Shown one piece after another: positions 1 to 11,878 of a DNA stretch of 31,563 nucleotides (the first letter of the stretch is position 1; each line of letters starts with the position of its first letter). A program made the position numbers and the translations under genes. The DNA lies in NCBI GenBank assembly GCA_029747585.1, contig JAPEVF010000536.1, positions 1 through 31,563 on the forward strand, read 5' to 3'. Origin of the DNA: Pleurotus djamor. Its lineage: Eukaryota; Basidiomycota; Agaricomycetes; Agaricales; Pleurotaceae. The notes under the pieces are model-generated. The model was not told the origin of the DNA. It saw only the letters and a program-made list of their open reading frames with translations, and made no database searches.

Positions 1-83
1 AGAAGAGGCCTCGGCAGCAGCAGCCGCACGCTCCTTCTCCTCCTTCTCCCTCCTTCGCCTTCTCCCTCTCCTCCCTCCTCTTC

Positions 84-1658
84 CTAACCCACCCCATCCC
101 ACCTCCCATCATCCAACTCCCCTCCTCCTCCTCCTCCTCCTCCACCAACACCCTCCTTCTTCCCTCCACTCCCTCCATGACTACCCTCACCCCCAAGCAC
201 CGTCCCCTCCCTCTGCAACCTCCCCCAAACCCCACTCCCATCCGCCCCATTCCGCACACTCCCCATCCCTCCATACCCCCACTCAACAAACTCCGGATCC
301 GCCTCGTCTCTCGCATTGGCAAAGGGATTCGCTCCCCCTCCCCCTGCACCACCAGAGGAACCACGACGATGTCCGTAAACACGTCCATTGAGCATACGCG
401 TTCCCTTGCCTTTGCGAGGTGGGGACGCCATACTACCCGCGCCACTCCGACTGCCACCTGCACTGAGACTGAGACTGGAGTGCTGCATGCCAAGGGAGAG
501 TTGCGAAGACGACGAGAATCCCCCAGAGGCGGTGGAAGGGCGTTTTCCCGGAGTGAAACTTCCATTCGTATTCGAGCGTGTAAATGTCTGTAGCCTTCCC
601 GAGTCGGTGCGTGTAAGTGGTAACGAGGCGGTGGACCCGAAAGGCGTTTGGATGCCGTTGCTTTGGATGGATTGGATGGAGGATGTGCGGGAGAGGGGTT
701 GGGATTGTGAGAGTGGAGAGTGCGGGCTGTAGATGTGCGCGTTGTTGTTGTTGTTGTTGTTGTTGAGGGAATGAGAATGCGAGAGGGGATGATGTGAATG
801 ATGATGTTTAGAATGATGATTGACTGACGACGATGACCCGCCAAACAAGCCCATGAAGCCACCACCACTACTCTTCGAATGTGACTCGCCATCGTCGGTG
901 TGACTCTGAGGAGGGTGTCTAGGCCCTACTCGAACGAGACCGAGGGAAGGGGAGGATAGGTTTATCCTTGGGAACGGGCCGTGTTTGTTGTGGTTGTGTG
1001 GGTGGAGCGTGGATGTGGAAGACGACGCGGAAGCGGTACTGCTGTTGTTTGATTGCGAGGATGAGAGTGTGGGTACGGCACCGCTCGATGAGTGTGGACG
1101 ACGGAGAAAGGGGCGTAAAAGGGATTTTGGCTTGAATTTGGATGACGAAGAGTGTGTGTGTGCGTCGTCGTGGTGTTTCTGGAGTTTTGCAGCGAGGAGG
1201 GGATTTGGGATGGGTGGGAGTGTCGCTTTGAGGGACGGCGATGCGCATTCTTGTGTGAATGATGAGACCGAGTCTGAGGCTGATGCAGTGGGTGTCGTAG
1301 CNGAGGAATCAGCNCCNCGGGCGTACGACGAGGACGAGTGTTGGGAGTCGCTGTCGACGTCGGGGGTGATGGCGAGGGGAGAAGAAGTGGCGTCGACGGC
1401 GATGTCGGCGAGCAGAGGAGGGCACGGGCCGTCGTGGAAGTAGTTGATGGGGAGCTCGCTGCCGTCATCAGCGACGAGGACGCTCCGGCGAGGATCAGGC
1501 AGCGGCGCAAAGCGAATCTTGCGCTGGGGAGTGGGTGGCGAGGACGCAGACGACGATGACGACGACGAATACTGTGCGCTGTTGTCGGTGGCAGTGGGGA
1601 AGGGATACATGGACGACGAGTAGAGCAGGATGCCGTTGTTGGAGGCGGTCGTGGCCAT
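84..1658 (-). CDS. Serine/glycine-rich low-complexity protein, unknown function
   Basis: A single open frame of 524 residues from the ATG at 1658, which has a strong context (GCAGCCATGG) and is preferred over the in-frame ATG at 1706. Long Ser runs, a poly-Asn run, His-rich and Gly-rich tracts suggest a largely disordered protein. Two blocks look conserved rather than repetitive: RKIRFAPLPDPRR near residue 47, followed by a VADDGSELPI stretch, and a C-terminal block with RMLNGRVYG and FVEWGYGGMGSV. I see no catalytic motif, signal peptide or membrane segment. Three N characters (1302, 1314, 1317) fall in codons CGN, GGN and TCN, so they still encode Arg, Gly and Ser. The stop at 84 follows a poly-Gly tract and may not be the true end (see findings). 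I recognise it only as resembling uncharacterised Agaricomycete proteins; function unknown. Confidence 0.68.
   Translation of the reverse strand: MATTASNNGILLYSSSMYPFPTATDNSAQYSSSSSSSASSPPTPQRKIRFAPLPDPRRSVLVADDGSELPINYFHDGPCPPLLADIAVDATSSPLAITPDVDSDSQHSSSSYAXXADSXATTPTASASDSVSSFTQECASPSLKATLPPIPNPLLAAKLQKHHDDAHTHSSSSKFKPKSLLRPFLRRPHSSSGAVPTLSSSQSNNSSTASASSSTSTLHPHNHNKHGPFPRINLSSPSLGLVRVGPRHPPQSHTDDGESHSKSSGGGFMGLFGGSSSSVNHHSKHHHSHHPLSHSHSLNNNNNNNNAHIYSPHSPLSQSQPLSRTSSIQSIQSNGIQTPFGSTASLPLTRTDSGRLQTFTRSNTNGSFTPGKRPSTASGGFSSSSQLSLGMQHSSLSLSAGGSRSGAGSMASPPRKGKGTRMLNGRVYGHRRGSSGGAGGGGANPFANARDEADPEFVEWGYGGMGSVRNGADGSGVWGRLQREGTVLGGEGSHGGSGGKKEGVGGGGGGGGGELDDGRWDGVG
741..765. repeat. (GTT)n microsatellite inside the left-edge CDS
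   Basis: About eight GTT units on the plus strand read as AAC codons on the coding minus strand and give a poly-Asn run. Such a tract is likely to vary in length between strains. Confidence 0.9.
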
Positions 1659-3955
1659 GGCTGCGTCTCGTTGGAAAGGGAAAAAATGACAAGGCAAAGG
1701 GGACAAGCCTCTCTCTAGTTATTACTCCCATCCCCCGTTTATTATTTCTTTTTCCTCTTTTTTGATATTCTTGGCGGCGATTCTTGGCATCATACATATC
1801 CACAGCGTCCCCGGGGTCCCCCTCCCTCCTTCACACGGATCTTGATCCCGCAGTCTACACCGCCCTCGATCGAAGCTCTCCCCTTCAAGATTCAATCATA
1901 CAAACACCCCTAATCCGTAACATCCAGGTCGAGTCTCCTTCATCTTCGGAGTCGTACTAACTAACACGCCTGGTAGGATTCTACACCCTTCCCTCGCTAA
2001 AGTCATTTCATCTTCACATAATTTTGAAGGCTTACGGCGTCCTCGTCATCGATGTCAGCCACACCACCCACACTCGCCGCTCCCTACCTCAACGTTCGAC
2101 GCCTATTCCCCCGCATTCCCTTACCTTGACCAGCACCTCTAAGAACTAACGTAACCCAACAAGCCCATCCCACCTTCCACCCTTGCTCACGTCCGTCGAT
2201 GTAGCACGCAACACTGCTTACGTACCCCGAGACCAAGTCCTTACCAGCATACCAAGAACCAAGATTACTTCCAAGAACACCGAGGTGTACTCTGGTGTAG
2301 TAAGCATCAGTGCGTTTGGGTGCTTTAGTCTCCGTGGGGCGTGCCTGAATATCCCCGACGTAGTCACGTACGTGCTTTTTAAATTTACTCGCCGGTTGTC
2401 GTTGCTGACAGTGCCAGCGCACCGATGTTGATGTGTATCCTCGTTCGATTGATGTTCATTGGCATCTCTCGACCTCGGGCAATGATACATATTCATGCAC
2501 CTTCAAGGCTATACCTCCCGCAGCACCCATACCCATAACCACAACGTCAAGCGTGCGGCCGAACGTTGACGCAGACTTTGAGCACAGTCTTGAAGTTCCA
2601 CCCGACGCGTAACCTCCACACACCATCGGTACCTTTCCCTTTCCCCTTTCCCCTGCCCTTTCCCTTAGTGACTACGCGTATGTAAAATTAAAATTAAATA
2701 ACACATACACTACACTAACCGCAAGCCACGTAGAACGTAGAACGTCCGCACCCGGGTATGTTCCAGAATATTCCCCCACAAATATCCCTTCCCTCCCGAG
2801 TCCTTCTCCAATGTACACGATGAGTCGGGCGTGAGCTGTATGAAGTTAGAGGGTTCGGTGCGTTTACTGTTTTCAGCTTGCAACCTTCCAAGGGTTTCGG
2901 GCTCGGGTTACGCGTCGTAACTTCGGAATCGGAATTATTGCTTTCTTATTACTTCCAAGTTCAACGTTCAAAAGAGTGTTACGCGTACGGCGTACGGTCA
3001 AACCATCCCTTACTCACTCTGTCACTCTGTACGGTCGTACTTTAGGCCTTAAGTTTCAGGTGTTATACAGTTCTAGAGTAAGTACGTGCTGTTCAGCACC
3101 TATCGGCCCTCAAACGCTCAAACAGAACGTAAAGTCGCCCGAAGGAACGGGGACGGGGACGGGTTGATTCTGCCAACGCCCAACGTTTCGACGCTGTGCG
3201 CGGGCCATAATACCAATACCAATAGCTCAGATAATACCCATCATTATAATTATCTCGTAAGTAGGTGTAGGTACTTATGCCGGCCATCATGGGCATCAGA
3301 GAACCAAAGACTAGAATAGAAAGCAGCAGGTATGACTCAGAATCAGTAGGAAATTATCATCATCATCATACGTACGCTGACTACTGACTAGGGCTACTGA
3401 TGAGGGTATAAGTGTACGATAATCCCCTGGAACTGAGTACTTCGCGTTTTGTCCCATGTGTATGACCGTGACTCAGATATGCGCGTCTTCAAGTTGATGC
3501 ATTGATGGCTGAATATTGCATCCTGATACACCGGACAACACATACCGTACTCACCATGCTCACAAGCACAAAACAAGTCAAGACATCAAGCGTCTGGGTT
3601 TATGATATTCTCCTCTACAGACAATCACTGGATGTAGGAGCCTTGAGGGCATTAGGGGGAGGTAGTCGATTTCGTTTACATACTCTACAAGGGAACCCCT
3701 CAACCCCTAANGTAACATCCCCTTCCCTTTCTCCTTTCTTCTCCTTTTTTTGTACCACCCCACCCCGCCCACCCGCTCACCCCGCGCGGAGACCAAGGGT
3801 ACTCTACATCTGAGTACTGAGCGTCGATTCGAGCGTCAAGCATGGTCTTCGTGGTCGTTCGAAGCTCACAGTTCTCAGATCGAAGTTGGCAAGTTCTGAC
3901 CTTCTTCAATTAGTTCTTACTGCGATCTGCTTCCCGGCCTTCTCGACCCCACCGT

Positions 3956-3973
3956 TAGTAGTAGTAGTAGTAG
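3956..3973. repeat. (TAG)6 microsatellite
   Basis: Six perfect TAG units read directly in the sequence, in non-coding DNA. Confidence 0.9.
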
Positions 3974-4304
3974 TTCCTGATCATCCCATCCAAAACGCGG
4001 GATGATCATGATCGTCAAGACTCAAGACTCAGAGCGAATCCCTACATAGTCCACCCTCGAGAGAGTCGAAATCTTCCATACTTCGTATTCGTACTCCATG
4101 ATCTCCATGATCTCCATCTCCTCACCCGCCGTACCCGCCCGCCAACTTTCAAGGGTATCACCTAGCCACCAAATGCACACTTCCGTTATAATTGGTACTC
4201 TATTGTTCACCCATGGGCACCCTCCATTCTAAGATCTAAACCCTCACCCCATCCTCACCCTCCTCTTTATTATCGATGTATTGTTATTATTCCACGTTTA
4301 TTCT

Positions 4305-4331
4305 TCCCATCCCATCCCATCCCATCCCATC
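4305..4331. repeat. (TCCCA)5 microsatellite
   Basis: Five perfect TCCCA units in non-coding DNA. Confidence 0.9.
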
Positions 4332-4997
4332 TTGTTCATCCTTGTGAGTTTACCACAGGCGGCGCTGTTAGCTATCGCCATACCCCCATCGCCATANCCC
4401 CCATACAGCGTAGAGTATGCACTTGAAGGATGCCCGATGAACCCCGTTATGCGCATATGGGTTTCATTGCTTAGACAAAGCGGCAGATGGGGGCGTCACA
4501 AACCCCTCGAATTGTCGTAATTGTCAATTGTGTGTAGCTGTGCGGGTGGAAGAGAGGAAGACCTACCGGGGTATGTGCACCCAATGTGCGAGCCCCCAAT
4601 GCATATGTACCCCGAGGATAAATAGTTATACTTGAGCAACACGGCGTCAACGTTCAAATATTCGAGCATTCCACTTTCAGATATTCAACGTTCAAACGTC
4701 CAGTCCCACGAAGGTCAACTGCGGCCCTGCCGCAACGTAGACTGAGATTCTCAGTCTCAGCTTTCCATACTCAGAGTAGTACTACCATAGTTGTCACAAC
4801 TTCCGAGTTCTTTTGATGTGCGAAAGGGTCCGACCGGAAGAAGATAGATTACTCTAGACTCCCAGAGTAGAGTAGAGTAAGATGATAACTGGTTTACGGT
4901 TGGTTGCGTTTAGCACTCCGCCTGCGCCTCCGCGTCTTCTTACGACTTTTCTGATTGATGGCAATGGGTGCTTATATCGGCATTGGATGGGAAGAAA

Positions 4998-5021
4998 GGA
5001 GAAGGAGAAGGAGAAGGAGAA
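4998..5021. repeat. (GGAGAA)4 microsatellite
   Basis: Four GGAGAA units forming a purine-only strand, within a longer purine-rich stretch. Confidence 0.85.
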
Positions 5022-5795
5022 GAAAGAGGCCTAGGCGTGGACGTGTGTCCAACGTCGAACGTTGATGGGTGTGATGCGATCTTACTGGATATGGGAGGGA
5101 CAACGATTGTTTTGGATGTATGGGAAATTGAATGTGTTATGTAGGAATTGAGATCTCGGAATTCACTTCTTTGAGAAGGGGTGTTTCCGTACTATGTGCT
5201 GTGAGGCTAAACATGGGAAGCTCAGTGCCAATGGGAGTTCAGTGGGAGTTGAGTCAACGTACTTACTGCATCCACCGCCCTTTACGCTATCCGTGTTTGA
5301 GGCTCGTTCGCTTCTTGTACTTACTTAGATCTGGAATTTCACAGAATTTGAATCCCCATGAGCACATATGTGAATGTGACTTCTTGGATTAGAGAAAGCA
5401 GTTGCGAGGAGGCGAACAAACCCAGCCTGGATGTCTGGATATCACAGATCAGCACGCACCTACACTTCAGTCAGAGGAACCAAAGACTCAACTGGAAATT
5501 GTGGAATAGGACTCGTCCGCTTCGGACGTTTCCACTCCGCCTCCTGAAATCTGATAAAACTCGCGCTCCACATCTCCTCCCCTCCCTGCATCTTACTCAC
5601 CACCCCAGTCCCCCGCCACCCATCACGCATCCAAACACCCATCATCCGCCACCCAACCCCCAAACGACCACATCCCCCTAACCCCCACCGTCACCACCCA
5701 CGTACGTCGTCTTCGTACGTACACCCCCATTTTCGGACGATATAACGTCAAGATGATCTACCAGTGGTCTCGGTCCTCGAAGTCTGCAAGTGGGG

Positions 5796-5830
5796 TTACC
5801 CTACCTTACCCTACCCTACCCTACCCTACT
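5796..5830. repeat. CCCTA/TAGGG tandem array, telomere-like
   Basis: An imperfect array with TTACCC and CCTTACCC variants followed by four perfect CCCTA units. The opposite strand reads TAGGG, one base shorter than the TTAGGG unit usual in fungal telomeres. It is far too short to be a chromosome end and is best read as a microsatellite or degenerate interstitial telomere-like repeat. Confidence 0.75.
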
Positions 5831-8800
5831 ACGTGCGAGCTGGGAGTGGGAAAAGTAGGAAAGAGTGGGAATGGGAATGGGGATTCGAGGGAAGGGTGGT
5901 AAGGAAGGTGTTGATCACTGCAGGGAGGATTTTTCCCACATAGCGGTTGTATTAGATCAAGGTTTTTGGACTTATATCCGACAAAAGATAAAAAANGCAC
6001 CTTCTCAACATGTGGAGTGACAAAAAGATCCACTCATCAGGCCATCAGGCTTCAAGCTTCAAGTCTCAGGTATTAATCGTGCCTTCATCAAACAATAATC
6101 TAAAGCTTACTTAGGACGTAGCTTCGTTCGAACAACGTTTGACTCTCCCACCTTCTCCCCACGATCGGCGTGGGCACGACGACGTCTGAACGGAAGCTTG
6201 AACTTGCATTCATTCGAATGAGCTTAGAGCCCACAGCCAATCTAATCATCCTATCAATGACAGCACGGAGAACGCCACAATCCACAAAGACGACGACGTA
6301 CTGATTCCAAACTCCTTTATCTCCTCGATAAGATCGCCTCTCATTGGCGGAGAGGTAGAGGCCCTATCAACCAACGATAAGCTTTCACAACCTACATGCA
6401 TGATGCACCCAAGTAAAACACTATGCAAGACGCGTGTCTTCGAGGGCTGGCAAGATGCCGAAAACGGTCCTGAAGGGGTCCAAAGCCGCATATAGGGCCG
6501 AATGTCTTGGGCATAAGATAATAGATTGGTGAGATTATTCAAGGCGATGACAAGCAAACCCATTTTCGATTTGGACTTGGAAGGGGTAGCCCCGATAGAT
6601 GTACAGGGTTCGTGACTGCGGAAGTAAAGGGCCCAACCCGTAAACGGAGGAAGAACTCCCGAGAGATTGCATTGTCATTATGGGATGCGCTGACATAACG
6701 GGGATGATGAAAACGAGATAATCAGTTTTATCGGTTGGGCATGCAACAATGCAACGAGGATATGTCAGATTGGCGAAAACATGGGCCGTTCCAGCGCTCT
6801 TAGAGCGATACTCGAAAGCTTGTGGGTGGGGGAACCTCGGAAAGCTACCAAGGGATATATGAGCAACGGAATATAGGAAAATTTCGCTTGCCAGCGACAT
6901 ACCATTCAACAAGGTTGTTCCAGAACTGGGGTTTCGTTCACAGAGATGGCCTGGACGAACACCTATCACCGAGTGCCAGCTACAGTCGGGCAACAGGCTC
7001 CACGATCCACGAATTCCAGAGTTCCAGAACGGAAGTGCGTTCGGGGTTTCGGCCAGCGAGTGCGTTCGGAGTCTTGGCAATGGTCATAACGGCGCCGAGC
7101 GATGGCCAATGCGAGTCGAGCTTGTATGTGCCCACTGCCGGCTTATTACGAGTACAAGGGAGTATAGCGATGGTGATCATGAGGACCGTTCGCTGATGAG
7201 GCCATAGATGATGATAGATAATAATAGATAACCGGGGAATGACGTCGACCTAGATTTTGCCTCCGAGAAAGCCAAGTTGCCGTATGAGCTCGGCGTTGGG
7301 TCGCGTCGCGTCGCCCATTACGGAGGTATCCGGAAGCTGAAGTTGAAGGGCAACGAGGACCCCGAAGAGCGAAAGCGACAATGTTTACTCTAGACCGTTC
7401 CTCGATACGCAAAATTTTCGTGTGTATAACGTATACGCGAAATTTTTTTTGATGCTTGATGACACCATGGACGGAAGGGACGGAACTATTTTCTTCGGCT
7501 TTCTCCTTATGAAGCCATAAGTCTGTTGGCCTGAAACACGCCTGGACGTTGATTGATGTGGAAAAAAAGTTAAAAGTCTGAATTCGAGGACACACGAACG
7601 GTGAGACAGACCATGTTGAAACCTGGATACAAATAAAACACGGGGGCTGCATGACGATGTTGAGATGCTCAGAAAGGACTGAACCTGCCAAGGCAAGACG
7701 TCGGTTTAGACACTTTGCCAACGAGTATAAGCAGGAACAACGTACATTCAACCTGCTGGCGATATCAGTTGCAAGGGAAATGCCGACGATTCTCGAGCTA
7801 ATGTTGAACATCGCTTGTGGTGGCACGCACATGGGTTAGGTGAACGTAACAGTTTGTAGGTAGCACGAGGTGGGCAAGCCTATATGGCGGAAAGTAGTAA
7901 GCACCATCACAATGAATTCCCGGTCGGGGAGGAGAACACGCTGTGAACGAACCTCCAAAAGCAAAAGCTGGCAACGACAATGTTACCATCGCTAATTGTC
8001 AACTTCTTGAACGATCACAATCCAAATATACAATTGATATATGAACATGGGAAAGGGCGGTTTCAAGCACCTAAATCTCGAACGAAGGAGAGAAGGAGAA
8101 ACGCACGTTCGCGGTGACATTATCTACATGGGCCTACTATGCATCGCGACGGAGAAGATCTATAGACGTGCGTATTGTTTTGCTCCAAAAGGCAGAAAGG
8201 GTGTATATCTGCGGACGCATCCGTTGTCGAATACAAGGTGAAACTGCCTGTACGCGTAGGATTTAACCGTGAATAGTCCTTGCGAGTGGGAAGTGGGGTA
8301 CAGGTACATGGTCGGCTACATGATTTCACGGGACCGCGCCAAAGAACATCCAGAAATCTGAAGGAGTTAACGTTGACAAGCCTAGGTGGGGTTGATCAGT
8401 TACATAACGGAAATATCAGGCTTTGAGATGTACTGCGTGAGGTTCTTGCATTTGGCCGCCCAAGTCGTAAGCCGTGTCTCATGGCACTCTCAAACAGTGC
8501 TCACACATGCACCCGGCCGTTGTACAACCCGAGTGAAGAAGCGCGTGCCGGCGCTGGAAACGGCAATTCCTGGGCAAGAAAGAAATGGAAAGGTGGGTAT
8601 TGACCACTTCGCGCGTGTATCGGAAGCTGACGCAGGCAGGCCGGCACCGACGTCCGCAACGACCAAGGTGGCGTGGAAGCAATTACGAGCACTGGAAAGC
8701 CGATAGCCTAACGACCATAGGTTTTTACCCAGGCCAACGTGAGGTCGGATCAACCCTACGGTACGAGCCGCACACTGACAGCGGTGAGCGAAGGGTTGCT

Positions 8801-11184
8801 CAGGCATGTTTAATAGAAGGACCGGCGGCACAGGTGTGTCTTCAAGGGTTGGGGGATCAAGTAACCAGCCTCGTCGACGAGATTGGAACGAACTACCCTG
8901 CCGACAGGTAAGAAACTTCATCGAGCCTTCGAGTTCGGGTAGGACATCCGGTCTTCGATGCAGGCTCGCCCATGACGAAAATGATGGGCACTGGGGTGTC
9001 TTGGGGTCTCAGAAGGTTGAGTAGTAGGCTCGCGCACGATATGAAGAGCATACGGTAGTGAATGTCCGGAGACAGTGCGTCACCTCAGGCGCTTCTAGGC
9101 GCGTCGAGGACGAAGAAGAAACGGTGCAAGGCAGAGATTTGGGTCCGTCCAGACGCAATTTATCGTTTACACTCTGATTGAGCAACGATTAATGATTGGG
9201 GAGCCTTCCACGGGCTGGAGGAAATGTCGCAGCTGCGACGTGGACATGGCGGAGAACAGGTGTTTGGTGTGACCAAGCATTGTCACAGATCACACATCTA
9301 GGGTCACCTGATCTCACCCAGGGGTGATCGCACAACGACTCGGAATCGCTGCACTTAAGCTCCTTCTCGCATCGCTTCATTTTCTATCAGATTCCCTTCC
9401 AATTCTCTATAGACTCTTTTAAAGGCTGGTATACTCCACTCCAGTCGAGACATTGAACCTCTGCCTCCGATGGTCCTTTGATTCCGCCGACGTCCATCAA
9501 GTTTTTACGCCGGGTCCTCTGTCTCCATCTATCTCAATGTACTCAGGCCAGAGTCCTCCTGCTTGGTATCCGCCCTCGTGTCTAGATGCATGAGGATTCT
9601 GTGGCTTCTGGGCGACAGCTTAATCAGCATCACGCATCGTTTCTTCTACTGCTATCGATATTTCAACACAACACAAGGCTGCCGGCAGGCTGCGCAGCGA
9701 TAACTGGGAAATGGCCAACACGTGCCTCGATGTACCCGTCATGTGTCACAGCTTGTACTGCTACTATCGTTCTATAGGACTCACATGTTCGACACGACGT
9801 AGCTGGGCCTCTTGAACGTTCGTTGGCCTTCTATCTTCGGAAGCTGATATAGCTTTGAATTCCCCAACGAATCTTCCCTTAGGGACAAGCCTGTTTGCGA
9901 AGGCTAAAGAATGATAACTGCGCAGGCTTACCGGCGCTCTGGACTCCCCACAAAAGCATGTTCACACGTTGTGTGTCCCCCGCTTCTCAGACTCCTACAA
10001 ACGACGATAATTCAGCGGTCTAGCCGTGACCCTACTTGCAATGGGCATATGACCTGCCCTCGCGTTACCTGGGTGCCTTTCGAGATCACCCACACCGCCA
10101 GTGGGGAAAACGAATATTCGCACCGTTCGATCGATCCTGTTCAATCTCCAACATGGCTAGCACATGTCTCCGCTAACCTGTCTATCGCTTAAGATCAACA
10201 TTCCTCTGACAACTCTCAGATCTAAGCTTTCATCCTTGGAAAAGTATCTTTTCTGATTAAACGGTGGCCCAGGTCCTTCCTCGCCTTTGATCTCCCGTCA
10301 CGCGACGCCTTTGTATACTTCTAAAAGAGGTGGTCAACTTGCCAAGCGATACAGCTTTGCCCTGAAAGGCGTTCTTTCAACGAATAGCAAAAGTCTCTTT
10401 CCAGCGCATCCTTGTTCGCTCTCGTAACATTCCAATTATAACGACATCGCCAAACTCAATGCGTATCCAACGAGATTCTCGTACGGAGAGTGTGGCTCGA
10501 TAGCTAGCGATAAGCCAACGTCATGACATAGCCTACCCCACCTTGAATTTGTGGGAATGTGGGGATCGTCTTGGCGAGTGTCGCTTCTTACAAGTTACGA
10601 CAACGGATTACGGCTAAAAATTCTACTTCCTTCTGTCGTACCAACGACTCGGAAATGGGCGGTGCGCATCAACGACGCCTGCGGACAAGCCTATAGGCAT
10701 GGTAAGTCTTTCTTCTTCCTTTCATACCCGGCTCTTATCCGATATGTTATCGCCTTTCTTTTTTCCTTTCAAAGGTGTATAAGCCTCTTGACCTTTCATA
10801 CGGAACGTGAAGCACTGCGTTTGGAAACTGTCGAGCACATTTGGAAAAGCTGGCTATGTCGTTGATTCATATCCGATCCGCAAGGTCTTTGACCGTCCCG
10901 TCTTTCCGTGTGTTCAGCTCCTTCACGGCCCAACCATCCAGATTTCAACAGAGACTGGCCGCCCTTCATGATTGTGGGGGTATCATAACACTCGCCCTAT
11001 GCCTCTCAGGCCTGGTCCTTGAGGCTCAATGTGCGGGTTTTACGGTCCAAAATTAAAAACACTTCGTTTGCGGGCTTAACGCCTTGCGTCTTTCTTATTG
11101 TTATTGGTTTCAACGCTACTTATTACTTGACTTCCATGAAACTCTCTGAATCCCGAACAGCCCTCTTTGTTTCAGCCCACATGA
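5831..11184. other. Unassigned region with unrecognised open frames
   Basis: About 5.3 kb with no gene I can identify. The longest frame without a stop is 228 codons at 7146-7832 (minus); the next is 181 codons at 6535-7080 (minus). Neither carries a motif I know. Several splice-like signals occur: GTACGT followed by CTAAAC and TTGGCAG inside the 7146-7832 frame, GTAAGA after 8907 on plus, and GTAAGT near 10701 on plus. I could not join them into a recognisable protein. Near 7032-7075 there is a short imperfect tandem duplication of AGTGCGTTCGG. An N lies at 5996 at the end of an A run. Confidence 0.5.
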
Positions 11185-11878
11185 TTACTTTCCGAAGATA
11201 GTTCCAAAGGTCGTCCCCTTGAAGCCCATATGCGTTCGTCCCGGGTCGATGAAGTCACTGGCACGATGGATTCGTTAAGTCCGACGGCGAGCAGTTACGC
11301 GCGGTGATAATAGGACGCAGCATGAGCAAAATGAGCAGGGCGATCAACGAAATGAATGAACATAGAGGACAACTCACATGTAGCCTCTATTCCCTGGTAC
11401 ACCTAATTCTTTCTCGAAGAATGGGAAGATCTTCTTGCTATACTCTTCATTCTGTTCCGGACTCAAGTTGTCCAAAGATTTCTATAATAAATGCAGGTGA
11501 ATACTCCTCTTGAAGACCGATAGGTCTTGAACATCTAGATGATCAAGGGTACTCACGATGGAAAGATTGAATGCAGGATCGAGGGNAACCGGCGAAAGTG
11601 AGGGTTTCATTGTACGTATAGTTGACGGAGATGTAGACTTCGGGTTTGCCTAATGTTTCCGCACCGAACTATGTAGTACCATGGGACGATCATCAGCAGA
11701 CAGTGACGGTAGTCTACGGTTCTTCGGTGCGAAATCGAGTATTCACCTTGGAGAACTTGATAACAAAAGCCTTGGGGTCATCGAGCTGCGTAGATCAATG
11801 ATCAACCTGCTGAGACGCCTTCAAGGTTTGATATGCCGTACGAACCTTGACGTTGGTGACTAAACTGAGTGTCGGCAT
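11185..11878 (-). CDS. MIF-like protein (macrophage migration inhibitory factor / tautomerase family)
   Basis: Five exons: 11878-11846, 11785-11747, 11668-11557, 11481-11378, 11257-11185. All introns are GT..AG and in phase once the N at 11586 is removed, giving 119 residues, the usual MIF size. The start MPTLSLVTNVK has the catalytic Pro directly after Met. LGKPEVYISV supplies the conserved active-site Lys (Lys32), followed by YNETLTFAG, and the C-terminal part contains DPGRTHMGFKGTTFG. Known for the family: a homotrimer with phenylpyruvate/dopachrome tautomerase activity from the N-terminal proline. The CxxC oxidoreductase motif of human MIF is absent. The ATG context CAACACAATGCC is good. 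With N kept as a real base the frame breaks before DPAFNLSI. Its physiological role in the fungus is unknown. Confidence 0.9.

Larger units (their letters stand above)
1659..5795. other. Gene-poor intergenic region with simple repeats
   Basis: About 4.1 kb upstream of the left-edge gene with no gene I can support. Open frames are at most about 112 codons, overlap on both strands and show no family motif. The first 200-300 bases should hold the promoter and 5' UTR of the minus-strand gene. The rest holds short tandem motifs: CCCTTT-like runs near 2635-2668, CAT repeats near 3355-3370, TAG repeats, CCATGATCT near 4095-4115, TCCCA and GGAGAA repeats. N characters occur at 3711 and 4397. No tRNA or rRNA was seen. 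Confidence 0.6.

Noticed and set aside
177..1559. Several open frames antisense to, or shifted from, the left-edge gene
   Set aside because: They are by-products of the biased codon composition of a Ser/Gly-rich coding sequence.
6535..7080. 181-codon minus-strand frame with hydrophobic stretches, considered as a multi-pass membrane protein
   Set aside because: Hydrophobic stretches are irregular, no family motif is seen and the length is within chance.
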